From: Candidatus Auribacterota bacterium
GTDB lineage: Bacteria; Auribacterota; JAFGBW01; JAFGJP01
Length of the DNA stretch: 13,902 nucleotides
Reading direction: 5' to 3'
Assembly (NCBI GenBank): GCA_016929035.1
Contig: JAFGJP010000265.1
Location: 1 to 13,902, forward strand
Positions 6,880 through 13,902 of this stretch are shown here, piece by piece (positions within the stretch are counted from its first letter, which is position 1; each line of letters opens with the position of its first letter). Under the pieces are notes generated by a model. That model ran no database searches, was not told the DNA's origin, and saw nothing but the letters and a program-made list of their open reading frames with translations. A program made the position numbers and the translations under genes.

Positions 6880-6908
6880 ATTATATAATATTTCTCGAAA
6901 AATGTCAA
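6880..6908 (-). promoter_or_regulatory. Consensus sigma70 promoter of the fibre operon
   Basis: Minus-strand TTGACA (6908-6903), a 17-bp spacer, then TATAAT (6885-6880): both hexamers are perfect. Transcription would start near 6873, giving a leader of about 170 nt that contains the c-di-GMP aptamer and the SD hairpin before the start at 6702. Confidence 0.8.
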
Positions 6909-6984
6909 TTTTTATTTCTATATTGTAATATTTTGTTAATTTGTATATTATTTGGCACACTTTTTTGGGGATAGAGATTTTTTA

Positions 6985-7055
6985 ATTAACTTAAAAATTT
7001 ATATAATTATTATATAACCATGCTTGTAGCATAATGTTATAAAGTTTAAGTTAAT
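6985..7055. repeat. Nested inverted repeats between the divergent promoters; candidate operator
   Basis: Between the two -35 boxes an 11-bp perfect inverted repeat (6985-6995 and 7045-7055) surrounds a second dyad: TATAAC (7013-7018) with GTTATA (7036-7041), and inside it ATGCT-TGT-AGCAT (7020-7032). It ends directly upstream of the rightward -35 box. Such nested symmetry could be a regulator-binding site; the AT-rich context means some of it may be chance. Confidence 0.35.
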
Positions 7056-7056
7056 A

Positions 7057-7085
7057 TTGACAATATTATGTTTTTGTGTTATATT
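7057..7085 (+). promoter_or_regulatory. Near-consensus sigma70 promoter of the exopolysaccharide operon
   Basis: TTGACA (7057-7062), 17-bp spacer, TATATT (7080-7085), predicting a start near 7092 and a leader of about 50 nt before the ATG at 7145. The leader is AT-rich, has AAGGAAAAGG near its 5' end but no Shine-Dalgarno at normal distance from the ATG, and shows no riboswitch. Confidence 0.7.
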
Positions 7086-7144
7086 AAAAATATAAGGAAA
7101 AGGTATAATATTCTGATTTTATCATTTAAATAATTACCAAAATA

Positions 7145-8572
7145 ATGGTTTACAAAAAAGAAAATTTTTTTAAACAGCTCATGACAGCGGTTGATTTCTT
7201 TTTCCTCTACATCACGCTGTTTTTTTCCTATTTCCTTACACTGAAGGCAGTTAACTTTTCAGACTTCAAAAAGATGTCCTCCGTTGACTTAAACCAGATA
7301 TGCTTAATCTTGATACCCGTGGCTGCTTTCTGGGTCATCTGCCTGAGGGCCATAAAAGCCTATAGCTCCTTCAGGAGAAAAAGTGGAAGGGATATTTTGA
7401 AAGACGCGCTTATTACCACATCCCTGAGCATAGGCTTCTTTTCTATTTTAGCCTTTTTGCTGCGGTTTTCTCATGATCTCTGGATGCATATTATCTGCAT
7501 CATTTTTTTAAGCGGCATGATTCTTTTTTTTCAGAAGTTCTTTTTCAGCTATGTTTTTAAAATCCTTTCGCACGCCACCCAAAATCAAATACACCTTCTT
7601 ATCGTTGGCACCGGAAAAAGGGCACAAAAATTCATCAGTCTTATAGAAAAGCACGGGGAATGGGGCTATAAAATCATCGGATGCATAGACGATGTACCCG
7701 GCAAGGTGGGAACATTGATTAAATCTTACCCTATTCTCGGATGCCTGGATGACCTTCCGGACATACTGGACAGAGAAACCATCGATGAAGCTGCTTTTAT
7801 TGTTCCCAGAAACTGGCTGGCAAAAATAGAAGACAGCATACTGGAATGTGAAATTCGAGGCATCAAAACAACTCTGGCTGCTGATATTTTCAACTTACGT
7901 TTTGCCCGGCCGGTCGTCGCTGATTTTGACGGACTTCCGACCATACAGTACGCGACAACAACAGAAGATATGCTCCAGCTTTTCGTTAAACAAACCATGG
8001 ACCTCTTTATTTCCACTTTCCTGATCATTCTGCTTTTTCCTTTTTACGTGCTGATTGCAATAATCATCAAGTTAGAATCTCGCGGGCCGGTCTTTTTTAT
8101 GCAGAAAAGAGCCGGGCTTAATGGTAAGGAATTCAACATGTTCAAATTCAGGACAATGTTTGAAGGTTCAGAAGAGCAAAGAGACAGCTTTTTGGATTCC
8201 AATGAAATGGATGGCCCTGTTTTTAAAATGAAAGATGACCCTCGACTCACGCGGTTCGGCAAGCTGCTGAGAAAAACAAGCCTGGATGAATTTCCTCAGC
8301 TTATTAATGTCTTTAAGGGAGAAATGAGCCTTGTCGGCCCCAGGCCTCTTCCGCTCTGTGAAGCCAGCGAATGCCGCTCATGGCAAAAAAGACGAACAAG
8401 CATGAAGCCGGGCATGACATGCATATGGCAGGTGAGCGGCAGAAATAACATCAGCTTCAAAAATTGGGTTAAAATGGACCTGGAATATATCGACTGCTGG
8501 TCTCTTTTACTGGATATTAAAATACTTCTTCAAACCATTCCGGCTGTCTTCCGGGGCCACGGGGCCTACTGA
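7145..8572 (+). CDS. Polyprenyl-phosphate sugar-1-phosphate transferase (initiating glycosyltransferase of exopolysaccharide synthesis)
   Basis: A 475-aa inner-membrane protein that should transfer a sugar-1-phosphate from a UDP-sugar to undecaprenyl phosphate, the first step of repeat-unit assembly. The N-terminal half has about four membrane helices (10-33, 50-70, 88-107, 112-135). A Rossmann-like CoA-binding-type domain follows (151-250, starting LLIVGTGKRAQKFI). A fifth hydrophobic segment (283-309) leads into the bacterial sugar transferase domain (PF02397 type) with KFRTM (334-338), the catalytic Asp-Glu pair in SLDEFPQL (D381, E382), LVGPRP (396-401) and KPGMTCIWQVSGRN (421-434). The length and order match WbaP/WcaJ/EpsZ-type enzymes; the sugar cannot be told from sequence. 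It is the first gene of the rightward operon; the next ATG lies 20 bp after its stop. Confidence 0.93.
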   Translation: MVYKKENFFKQLMTAVDFFFLYITLFFSYFLTLKAVNFSDFKKMSSVDLNQICLILIPVAAFWVICLRAIKAYSSFRRKSGRDILKDALITTSLSIGFFSILAFLLRFSHDLWMHIICIIFLSGMILFFQKFFFSYVFKILSHATQNQIHLLIVGTGKRAQKFISLIEKHGEWGYKIIGCIDDVPGKVGTLIKSYPILGCLDDLPDILDRETIDEAAFIVPRNWLAKIEDSILECEIRGIKTTLAADIFNLRFARPVVADFDGLPTIQYATTTEDMLQLFVKQTMDLFISTFLIILLFPFYVLIAIIIKLESRGPVFFMQKRAGLNGKEFNMFKFRTMFEGSEEQRDSFLDSNEMDGPVFKMKDDPRLTRFGKLLRKTSLDEFPQLINVFKGEMSLVGPRPLPLCEASECRSWQKRRTSMKPGMTCIWQVSGRNNISFKNWVKMDLEYIDCWSLLLDIKILLQTIPAVFRGHGAY

Positions 8573-8592
8573 TCTTAACCCGGACTATATCT

Positions 8593-9729
8593 ATGTTACA
8601 AATGATATTTATAATATCGATCCTCTGTTTGTTTACAACCTATTCGGGATATATCGTCTTTCTTTATGCCGTCAGATTATTCTGTAAAAAACCTGCTGCC
8701 AAAAAACAATACTTTCCCCATGTCAGCATTATAATCAACGCGCACAACGAAGCTCAAATCATCAGGGATAAAATAGAAAACACGCTTTCTCTCGATTATC
8801 CTTCAGACAAGCTTGAGATAGTTGTCTCCTCTGACGGATCCGATGACAAAACAGTCGAGATATCAAAAGAATATGAATTCAGACGCGTGAAAGTTTTTGA
8901 TTACAAAGAGCATAAAGGAAAAGTTCACGCGATCAATCAATCAGTCAGAAAGACATCGGGCGAGATCATCGTTTTTACAGATGCAAATGCCATGCTAGAC
9001 AGAAAAGCCGTCATGCTTCTGACAAAGAATTTTTCTGATGATAAGGTCGGCTGCGTATGCGGCAGGCTCTGCTATAAAAATCCTGAGACGAACCAGGTGG
9101 GAGAAAACTTCTACAAACGCTACGAAAATTACTTGAGAGAACTTGAGTCCCAGACCGGTTCCATCCTGTCTGCTGAAGGTTCGTTGTTCAGTATAAGAAA
9201 GAGCCTGTTTCATGAAATACCTGAAGCCTTTGGGGAAGATGTCTTTCTTGTTTACCTTACCGTTCAAAAAAATAAGCGGGCCATTTTTGAAAAGGAAGCT
9301 GTTTCCGTTGAAGATTTCTGTATTTCAGAAAAAGACCAGATAAAGAGAAGAGCCCGCGTTGTCTCACGAAATCTGGTTATGCTCCTAAAGAACATAAGCC
9401 TTCTGAACCCTTTTCTCTTCGGTATTTATTCTTTAAAGCTTTTATTCCACAAAGTCTTTCGATGGCTGAGTCCTTTTTTTTTGATTGCCGTCTTCTTTAC
9501 TAACATGTATCTTTTAAAAAACTATCCTTTTTACGTTGCTATTTTTGTTCTGCAGGTCCTTTTTTATGTTTTAGCCTGTTCTCACATGATCTTTTTTTAT
9601 CTTTTCCATAAAAAACGGCCGTTATTCTACATCCCTTATTTTTTTGCCGCCTCAAATATGGGAATGCTTTTGGGTTTTTTTTATTTTTTTATGAATAGAT
9701 CTCCTATAAAATGGAATATAGCGAGGTAA
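8593..9729 (+). CDS. Membrane-bound family 2 glycosyltransferase
   Basis: A 378-aa protein with an N-terminal membrane helix (about 4-27), a cytosolic GT-A domain and three or four C-terminal membrane helices (about 287-365). The catalytic domain shows PHVSIIINAHNE (42-53), SDGSDD (80-85), the DxD-like TDANA (D130), GEDVFL (E215-D216, acceptor-base position) and KRRARVVSRN (251-260) in place of the usual QxxRW. This is the layout of processive or semi-processive GT2 enzymes and of GT2 proteins in exopolysaccharide loci; it probably adds a sugar to the lipid-linked repeat unit. The start has no clear Shine-Dalgarno, but the alternative ATG at codon 4 changes little. It ends 4 bp before the next gene. 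Confidence 0.87.
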   Translation: MLQMIFIISILCLFTTYSGYIVFLYAVRLFCKKPAAKKQYFPHVSIIINAHNEAQIIRDKIENTLSLDYPSDKLEIVVSSDGSDDKTVEISKEYEFRRVKVFDYKEHKGKVHAINQSVRKTSGEIIVFTDANAMLDRKAVMLLTKNFSDDKVGCVCGRLCYKNPETNQVGENFYKRYENYLRELESQTGSILSAEGSLFSIRKSLFHEIPEAFGEDVFLVYLTVQKNKRAIFEKEAVSVEDFCISEKDQIKRRARVVSRNLVMLLKNISLLNPFLFGIYSLKLLFHKVFRWLSPFFLIAVFFTNMYLLKNYPFYVAIFVLQVLFYVLACSHMIFFYLFHKKRPLFYIPYFFAASNMGMLLGFFYFFMNRSPIKWNIAR

Positions 9730-9733
9730 TACC

Positions 9734-11860
9734 ATGAGAGACATACTTAGAATACTGTTCAAGCAAAAGACTTTTATTATAATATCGTTTTCGATTTTTT
9801 TTCTTCTTACATTGATAAAAGTCTTTATGTTCAAGCCGGTTTATGAAGCGACAGCCTTATTGAGCTTTTCTTTGCACACGAAACCGACGGACATCGAGCC
9901 GGAAAAAATCGATATCCCCGAGAGCATGAAACTCGTCAAATCACATAAGATCAAATTAACATCTCGCCCTGTTCTCAAACGCATAGAAAAATCCCTTGAC
10001 CTTTCAAATAAAGAAGAGCTCTTGCCTCCCCGCTTTTTTGTCCCCTCGGTCTTTCGTAAAGCTTTCGTTTCTTTTTTTCCGGAGTTCGTTATCGATAAAG
10101 ACGGGTATATGGCTGCAAAAAACCCTCACGACTACACGATCAAAAAGCTCAAAGATGATGTGATCGTTATAGAAGAAATCCCTTTCACGAATTTTCTTAA
10201 GGTCAACGCTCAGATGAAAGATCCCGAACTGGCCGCATCTATTTCAAATGAACTGGCAAAAGAATACATCCTCTGGGATCTTGATTTTCAGAAGGCTGAA
10301 ACAGAAAACCTTTTGAGATTTTTAAAAGATGAGGTTTCGGAATCAAGCAGCCGTGTCGAGTATTTTGAATCAGAAATCGAAAAATTCAAGCAGAAAAAGG
10401 GGTTAAAAATTTCTGATATCAGCAAAAGCGAGACAGGAAACGACCTGGAAAATATCAGCGTATATGAATACCAGGCACAGCTGAATTTGAAGATCAAAAC
10501 AAGCCTTTTAGAAAAAGAGCTTAAGCAGTTTTCCTGGGCCTTCACAGACCTCCTGGACCGGATGTCCCTGTCTCCCGCCTTCTTAAAAATGGAGGAAAAC
10601 CTCGATAAGCTGGAAATGAAAAGAGCCCTTCTTTTAAAAGTCTTTACAGAAAATCATCCCAAGGTTCGGGCTATCGATGAAATTATCGCTAACACAAAAA
10701 ACAGTTTCATTGACATTTTCCTGCATAACATAAAAATCGATAAAAATGACCGCTATGCCGCAGAGAAGCTCATCGCCATGAAGCTGGATATCTTTCAGCT
10801 TCAGAAGCGGACAGATGTTTACGCAAAGATAAAAAATGATCTTTTTGAAAAAAACTGGGTTGTTAAAGAAAAATATATGCCTGAACAGGAAAAGGACCTC
10901 AACCAGCTTTACCGTGAGCTCAGGATCAATGAAAGCATCTATGATTTTCTGGTTCATGAAATGGAAGAAGCCCGTATCGTCATGGCTAAAAACGAGACAA
11001 AAGATATTGAGATCATACAGCCTGCTGAAATCCCTACGGAACCGCTGATCAAACCTCTGCATGTCCTGGTATTCGGTTTTTTCATAAGCGGCATTCTGAG
11101 CTTTTCGCTGGGCTGGATGATCGAATTTAAAAGCACGACATTTGGACCTCCGACTCACCTGATCGAGAAAGAGCTGGGCACCACTCTTCTGGCTACCTTA
11201 CCCTATCGCTGGAAGATCCTTAACACGAAATTCAAGATCAATACCGATCAGCAGCAAAGCGTCCGGTCTCTTCAGGCGATGATCGATTCCAGCGACCGCA
11301 AAAAAAAATGCCTGCTTATAACAAGCTCATTAGAAAACGAAGGCAAGACAACCGTTGCCGTAAACCTGGCGCGCCTGCTGGCCCTTAACGGAAAAAAAAC
11401 GCTTCTCATCGACTGCGCAAGCTTCAATAAGAATTCTCTTCTCAAAACGTTCAGCAACGGCCTGTCCGGAGACATCAAGAAAGAACTCGTCCATGAAGAG
11501 CCGTCAGAAATATATACGCCGAAAAACGAGATGTTTGATTTTCTTTTTATCGACAAAAAGGAGGAAGAGATCATTAAAACGATCTCATCAGACGTTTTTA
11601 TGAACTACATGCGAAAGGCCTTTCAACATTATGACTTCATCCTTTTTGACACCCCAGCCATTTCCGATTCTTCGGTCGCTTTCTATTTAACAAATATTAC
11701 GGATAACGTTCTGCTGATCGTTGAATCAGAGAGGACCAGAAAAATCGTTGCGGACAGGGCCATTAAGCGTCTGCAATCAAGCGGCGCCAACGTGATCGGC
11801 GTTCTCCTCAACAAGGTTCGCTACCACGTGCCGGATTTTATCTATAAAAATCTCAACTGA
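9734..11860 (+). CDS. Wzz-type chain-length regulator fused to a BY-kinase-like ATPase domain
   Basis: A 708-aa polysaccharide co-polymerase. A membrane helix (about 13-33) leads into a Wzz domain with the typical 'KPVYEATALL' start, a long coiled-coil periplasmic part (about 190-425), the proline-rich PAEIPTEPLIKP (430-441) and a second membrane helix (442-464). The cytosolic BY-kinase region (about 520-700) has Walker A SSLENEGKTT (K538) and Walker B FILFDTPA (D639). The Walker A' motif reads LLIDCAS (D560), so the second Asp of the usual IDxD is lost, and the C-terminal tyrosine cluster is reduced to Y697 and Y704. In the family this protein controls chain length and export together with the Wza-like protein. 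Shine-Dalgarno GCGAGG precedes the ATG. Kinase activity is uncertain given these changes. Confidence 0.9.
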   Translation: MRDILRILFKQKTFIIISFSIFFLLTLIKVFMFKPVYEATALLSFSLHTKPTDIEPEKIDIPESMKLVKSHKIKLTSRPVLKRIEKSLDLSNKEELLPPRFFVPSVFRKAFVSFFPEFVIDKDGYMAAKNPHDYTIKKLKDDVIVIEEIPFTNFLKVNAQMKDPELAASISNELAKEYILWDLDFQKAETENLLRFLKDEVSESSSRVEYFESEIEKFKQKKGLKISDISKSETGNDLENISVYEYQAQLNLKIKTSLLEKELKQFSWAFTDLLDRMSLSPAFLKMEENLDKLEMKRALLLKVFTENHPKVRAIDEIIANTKNSFIDIFLHNIKIDKNDRYAAEKLIAMKLDIFQLQKRTDVYAKIKNDLFEKNWVVKEKYMPEQEKDLNQLYRELRINESIYDFLVHEMEEARIVMAKNETKDIEIIQPAEIPTEPLIKPLHVLVFGFFISGILSFSLGWMIEFKSTTFGPPTHLIEKELGTTLLATLPYRWKILNTKFKINTDQQQSVRSLQAMIDSSDRKKKCLLITSSLENEGKTTVAVNLARLLALNGKKTLLIDCASFNKNSLLKTFSNGLSGDIKKELVHEEPSEIYTPKNEMFDFLFIDKKEEEIIKTISSDVFMNYMRKAFQHYDFILFDTPAISDSSVAFYLTNITDNVLLIVESERTRKIVADRAIKRLQSSGANVIGVLLNKVRYHVPDFIYKNLN

Positions 11861-11865
11861 CCCTT

Positions 11866-13047
11866 ATGAAATTACTTTTCTACCTCTACAAATACTGTTA
11901 TCCGCCCATAGGAGGCACGCTTGTACGCGCTTACAAGCTTATAAAAGAACTCAGCCGATCCCATGAGGTCTATGTCGTTGCCCAGTCTCATTACGATATT
12001 GATTTCAAAGATATCGAGAAAATGAAATCATTTTGTAAAGACGTCGTCGTTATCCGCACTTCTCCACGCAACTCTTTAACGCTCTTTGCGAAGAGCCTTG
12101 TGTCCGGGACCCCTTACAAAGTCCTGTTCTATCAGTCTCAGAAAGCCCTGGAAGCCATACAGAAAATCATCGAGCGTCATCAGGTTGATATTCTCCTTCT
12201 TGATTATATTTTTCTGGCCAATAAAAGAATACTTGATCTTAATATTAAAAAGTGTCTTTTAGCCCCCAACCTTGAATATGTCCTTCTGAAAAGATACGTC
12301 CGTCACGGAAGCATCATCCGACGTCTCTACGGGATGACTCAGTGGAAAAAACTTTTCAACTACGAATTTGACGGATATAGAAGCTTTGACATCACCATTC
12401 TTGTGTCAAAAAATGACGAAGAGAAAATAAAAAAAATAGAACCTTCACTAAAAACCGGGGTCGTCGAGATGGGGATCGACGGCAACTATATCAGATCGAA
12501 CAGAAAGAATATGCCCTCTCCTCCCAACCTTGTCTTTGCGGGAGCCATGTGGTATTACCCCAATGTTCAGGCAATGATTCACATGGCCGACCATATTCTC
12601 CCTTTAATAAAAGAGGAAGTCCCTGATGTCCATATGACCATAGTCGGCGAATACCCTTCAAAAGAAATCGTCGCGCTCGGGAAGAGAGACGGGATCACGG
12701 TAACGGGCAGAGTCCCTGATGTCCGCCCATACATCGACAAGGCGACCGTGTACATAGTTCCGCTGAATATTGGCAGTGGGGTCCGGTATAAGATATTTGA
12801 AGCCCTTGCCATGAGCATTCCTGTCGTCTCAACGGCATCGGCCTGTGAAGGCCATGATTTTCACAGGAATGAAGACATCCTGATCGCCGATACGGACGAG
12901 GAGTTTGCCAGGCATGTGATCAATCTGATCAAAGACCAAGCCCTGTGGAACACCATCAGTCAAAAGGGAAGAGATTTTGTCACAAAAAGATATTCATGGC
13001 AAACGGCCGGAAAAAACCTTGAAAGGGCACTGCAGGACATGCTTTAG
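11866..13047 (+). CDS. Family 4 glycosyltransferase (GT-B fold)
   Basis: A 393-aa cytosolic glycosyltransferase. The N-terminal domain begins MKLLFYLYKYCYPPIGGTLVRAYKLIKEL, with the glycine-rich acceptor loop of group 1 transferases. The C-terminal nucleotide-sugar domain has LVFAGAMWYYPNVQAM (222-237), VHMTIVGEYP (255-264), VTGRVPDVRPYI (279-290) and GSGVRYKIFEALAMSIPVVST (303-323) containing the conserved Glu (E312). The pattern is close to sugar transferases found in XrtA/PEP-CTERM-associated exopolysaccharide loci. Its ATG lies 5 bp after the previous stop, so it is in the same transcript. It ends tail to tail with the export gene, sharing 4 bp. Confidence 0.9.
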   Translation: MKLLFYLYKYCYPPIGGTLVRAYKLIKELSRSHEVYVVAQSHYDIDFKDIEKMKSFCKDVVVIRTSPRNSLTLFAKSLVSGTPYKVLFYQSQKALEAIQKIIERHQVDILLLDYIFLANKRILDLNIKKCLLAPNLEYVLLKRYVRHGSIIRRLYGMTQWKKLFNYEFDGYRSFDITILVSKNDEEKIKKIEPSLKTGVVEMGIDGNYIRSNRKNMPSPPNLVFAGAMWYYPNVQAMIHMADHILPLIKEEVPDVHMTIVGEYPSKEIVALGKRDGITVTGRVPDVRPYIDKATVYIVPLNIGSGVRYKIFEALAMSIPVVSTASACEGHDFHRNEDILIADTDEEFARHVINLIKDQALWNTISQKGRDFVTKRYSWQTAGKNLERALQDML

Positions 13048-13697
13048 AAAAACGATTCTTCAATAATGATCAAATCATCATGCTTGATAAGGATATTTTG
13101 ATCCAGGCTGTCTTCCTTGATGGCTTCCTGCAGGTTGATAGTGAAAATCTTATATCCATTTTTTATCTTCCGAATAACTTTGACCTTTTTCTTGTTGGCG
13201 TCCTTCGTGAATCCGCCGGCCATGGCGATCGCTTCAAAGGCCGTTATTTCCCGTATGATTTCATATTTTGCAGGATGGATCACTTCACCGAAAATATAAA
13301 AGAAGAATGGAGCCGACTGCCTGATAAGAATCTCACAGCGCACATCATGGACATATTTCTTTAATTTATCGGTCAGCTCGATTGAGAATTCTCTCATGGT
13401 CTTATCCTCAACAGAAATATAGCCGACCAGAGGCAGAGAAATATAACCATAGGGGTCGACCTTCACGCTTTTTCTTGTAAAGATCTCATTTCCAAAAATC
13501 TCGAACTGGTCTTCAGAAAACCCTATTTTGCTGATTATGGCCACGTCAATATTCAAAGGGATCAGAATGTCCAGCACATCATTTGGCCTTATGCGGTATT
13601 CCTTATCTTCCTCCGTCTCTGCAAACGCAACACAATAGCTTAAACAAAAAGACAATAAAAAAATCAGGCAGATAACTGTTTTCTTTCTTTTTTGCAT
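13044..13697 (-). CDS. Polysaccharide export protein (Poly_export + SLBB, Wza/KpsD-like)
   Basis: A 217-aa exported protein with a signal peptide (1-26, cleavage after VAFA). A cysteine at 22 is not in a good lipobox (LSYC), so this may not be a lipoprotein, unlike Wza. The Poly_export domain spans about 33-125 (YRIRPNDVLDILI, VDPYGYISLPLVG, LTDKLKKYV) and one SLBB domain about 131-180 (FFFYIFGEVIHPAKYEI, AFEAIAMAGGFTKDANKKKV). It should form or dock to the outer-membrane export channel and work with the Wzz/BY-kinase protein. It is shorter than Wza and lacks an obvious C-terminal membrane helix. It begins 32 bp after the amidotransferase stop, with a GGGAACGAG ribosome site, so the two are probably co-transcribed. 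Confidence 0.92.
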   Translation of the reverse strand: MQKRKKTVICLIFLLSFCLSYCVAFAETEEDKEYRIRPNDVLDILIPLNIDVAIISKIGFSEDQFEIFGNEIFTRKSVKVDPYGYISLPLVGYISVEDKTMREFSIELTDKLKKYVHDVRCEILIRQSAPFFFYIFGEVIHPAKYEIIREITAFEAIAMAGGFTKDANKKKVKVIRKIKNGYKIFTINLQEAIKEDSLDQNILIKHDDLIIIEESFF

Positions 13698-13729
13698 CTC
13701 GTTCCCTGTTAAAAAAATCTGATCCCTGA

Positions 13730-13902
13730 CTATTCCATAAACCTTCTAAACCATAGTTCCAGCATGATCAAGGAAAAAATCTGCTGGGAATAATCCTCTT
13801 TTTCCGATCGATGGTATTCTATCATATTCCTGATGGACTTTTCATCAAAAAAACCTCTTTTTCTGATAGCATCCGGAGACAGGAGCTCATCCACAAAACC
13901 CC
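13730..13902 (-). CDS. Asparagine-synthase-type amidotransferase, C-terminal end (partial, cut by window edge)
   Basis: The minus strand from the right edge reads an open frame of 56 residues ending at TAG (13732-13730): it contains VDELLSPDAIRKRGFFDEK, then IRNMIEYHRSEKEDYSQQ and the tail LIMLELWFRRFME. This is the typical C-terminus of glutamine-hydrolysing asparagine synthase (AsnB) proteins, where 'L.p..i..rG.fd...v..ll..H......y....w.ll.lelW.r.f' closes the synthase domain. In exopolysaccharide loci such proteins are common and may amidate sugars or simply accompany the cluster. The start, the glutaminase domain and the catalytic Cys2 lie outside the window. Confidence 0.85.
   Translation of the reverse strand, partial: GFVDELLSPDAIRKRGFFDEKSIRNMIEYHRSEKEDYSQQIFSLIMLELWFRRFME

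Noticed and set aside
13619..13697. Lipoprotein signal on the export protein
   Set aside because: Cys22 is preceded by L-S-Y, a poor lipobox; a signal peptidase I site after VAFA fits better.
1..13902. CRISPR array
   Set aside because: No regularly spaced direct repeats of 24-40 nt seen anywhere in the window.

Overview
The window looks like part of a diderm (Gram-negative-type) bacterial chromosome. It encodes Sec signal peptides, a large outer-membrane beta-barrel, a Wza/KpsD-type polysaccharide export protein, a Wzz/BY-kinase fusion, and a leader matching the cyclic-di-GMP-I (GEMM-I) riboswitch. Coding DNA is of middling GC, intergenic DNA is very AT-rich, and several starts lack a clear Shine-Dalgarno. 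I cannot name the taxon from sequence alone; an uncultured environmental lineage (Omnitrophota-like or deltaproteobacterial-like) would fit, but that is a guess.

Left edge (1-545). A rho-independent terminator (12-43) ends a gene outside the window. It is followed by about 400 bp of GC-rich DNA with no convincing gene but packed with short perfect hairpins, including a compact three-way junction (267-322) and a strong 8-bp hairpin (397-416). This is best explained as a structured RNA and/or the remnant end of an IS200/IS605-type (TnpB/IscB, omega-RNA/HEARO-like) element. The family assignment is not proven.

Left arm (546-6908, minus strand). A five-gene operon encodes only exported proteins. 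In order of transcription these are a 138-aa secreted protein of unknown function, a 225-aa and a 467-aa protein sharing one beta-rich repeat domain (one plus three copies), a two-domain PapD-like periplasmic chaperone candidate, and a 911-aa outer-membrane barrel. The barrel protein has a pilus/secretin-type N-terminal domain and three Cna-B/SdrD-like C-terminal domains. The layout (subunits, chaperone, usher-like barrel) parallels chaperone-usher pili, but the barrel protein lacks an obvious classical usher architecture, so this may be an undescribed surface-fibre system. It is preceded by a perfect sigma70-type promoter (TTGACA-N17-TATAAT), a c-di-GMP-I aptamer, and a Shine-Dalgarno-sequestering hairpin. 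A 19-nt leader segment can pair with the aptamer 5' strand at 17 of 19 positions, giving a plausible switching mechanism with a predicted OFF response to c-di-GMP.

Right arm (7057-13047, plus strand). A divergent operon with its own near-consensus promoter encodes exopolysaccharide synthesis: a polyisoprenyl-phosphate sugar-1-phosphate transferase, a membrane GT2 glycosyltransferase, a Wzz/BY-kinase fusion with weakened kinase motifs, and a GT4 glycosyltransferase. Converging on it from the right edge (minus strand) are a Poly_export/SLBB export protein and, cut by the window edge, the C-terminus of an asparagine-synthase-type amidotransferase. This gene set resembles exopolysaccharide loci of the Wzx/Wzy or XrtA/exosortase type; the flippase, polymerase and any exosortase would lie outside.

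Taken together, the window couples a c-di-GMP-responsive protein-fibre operon, back to back, with a polysaccharide matrix/capsule operon. It looks like a surface and biofilm locus.
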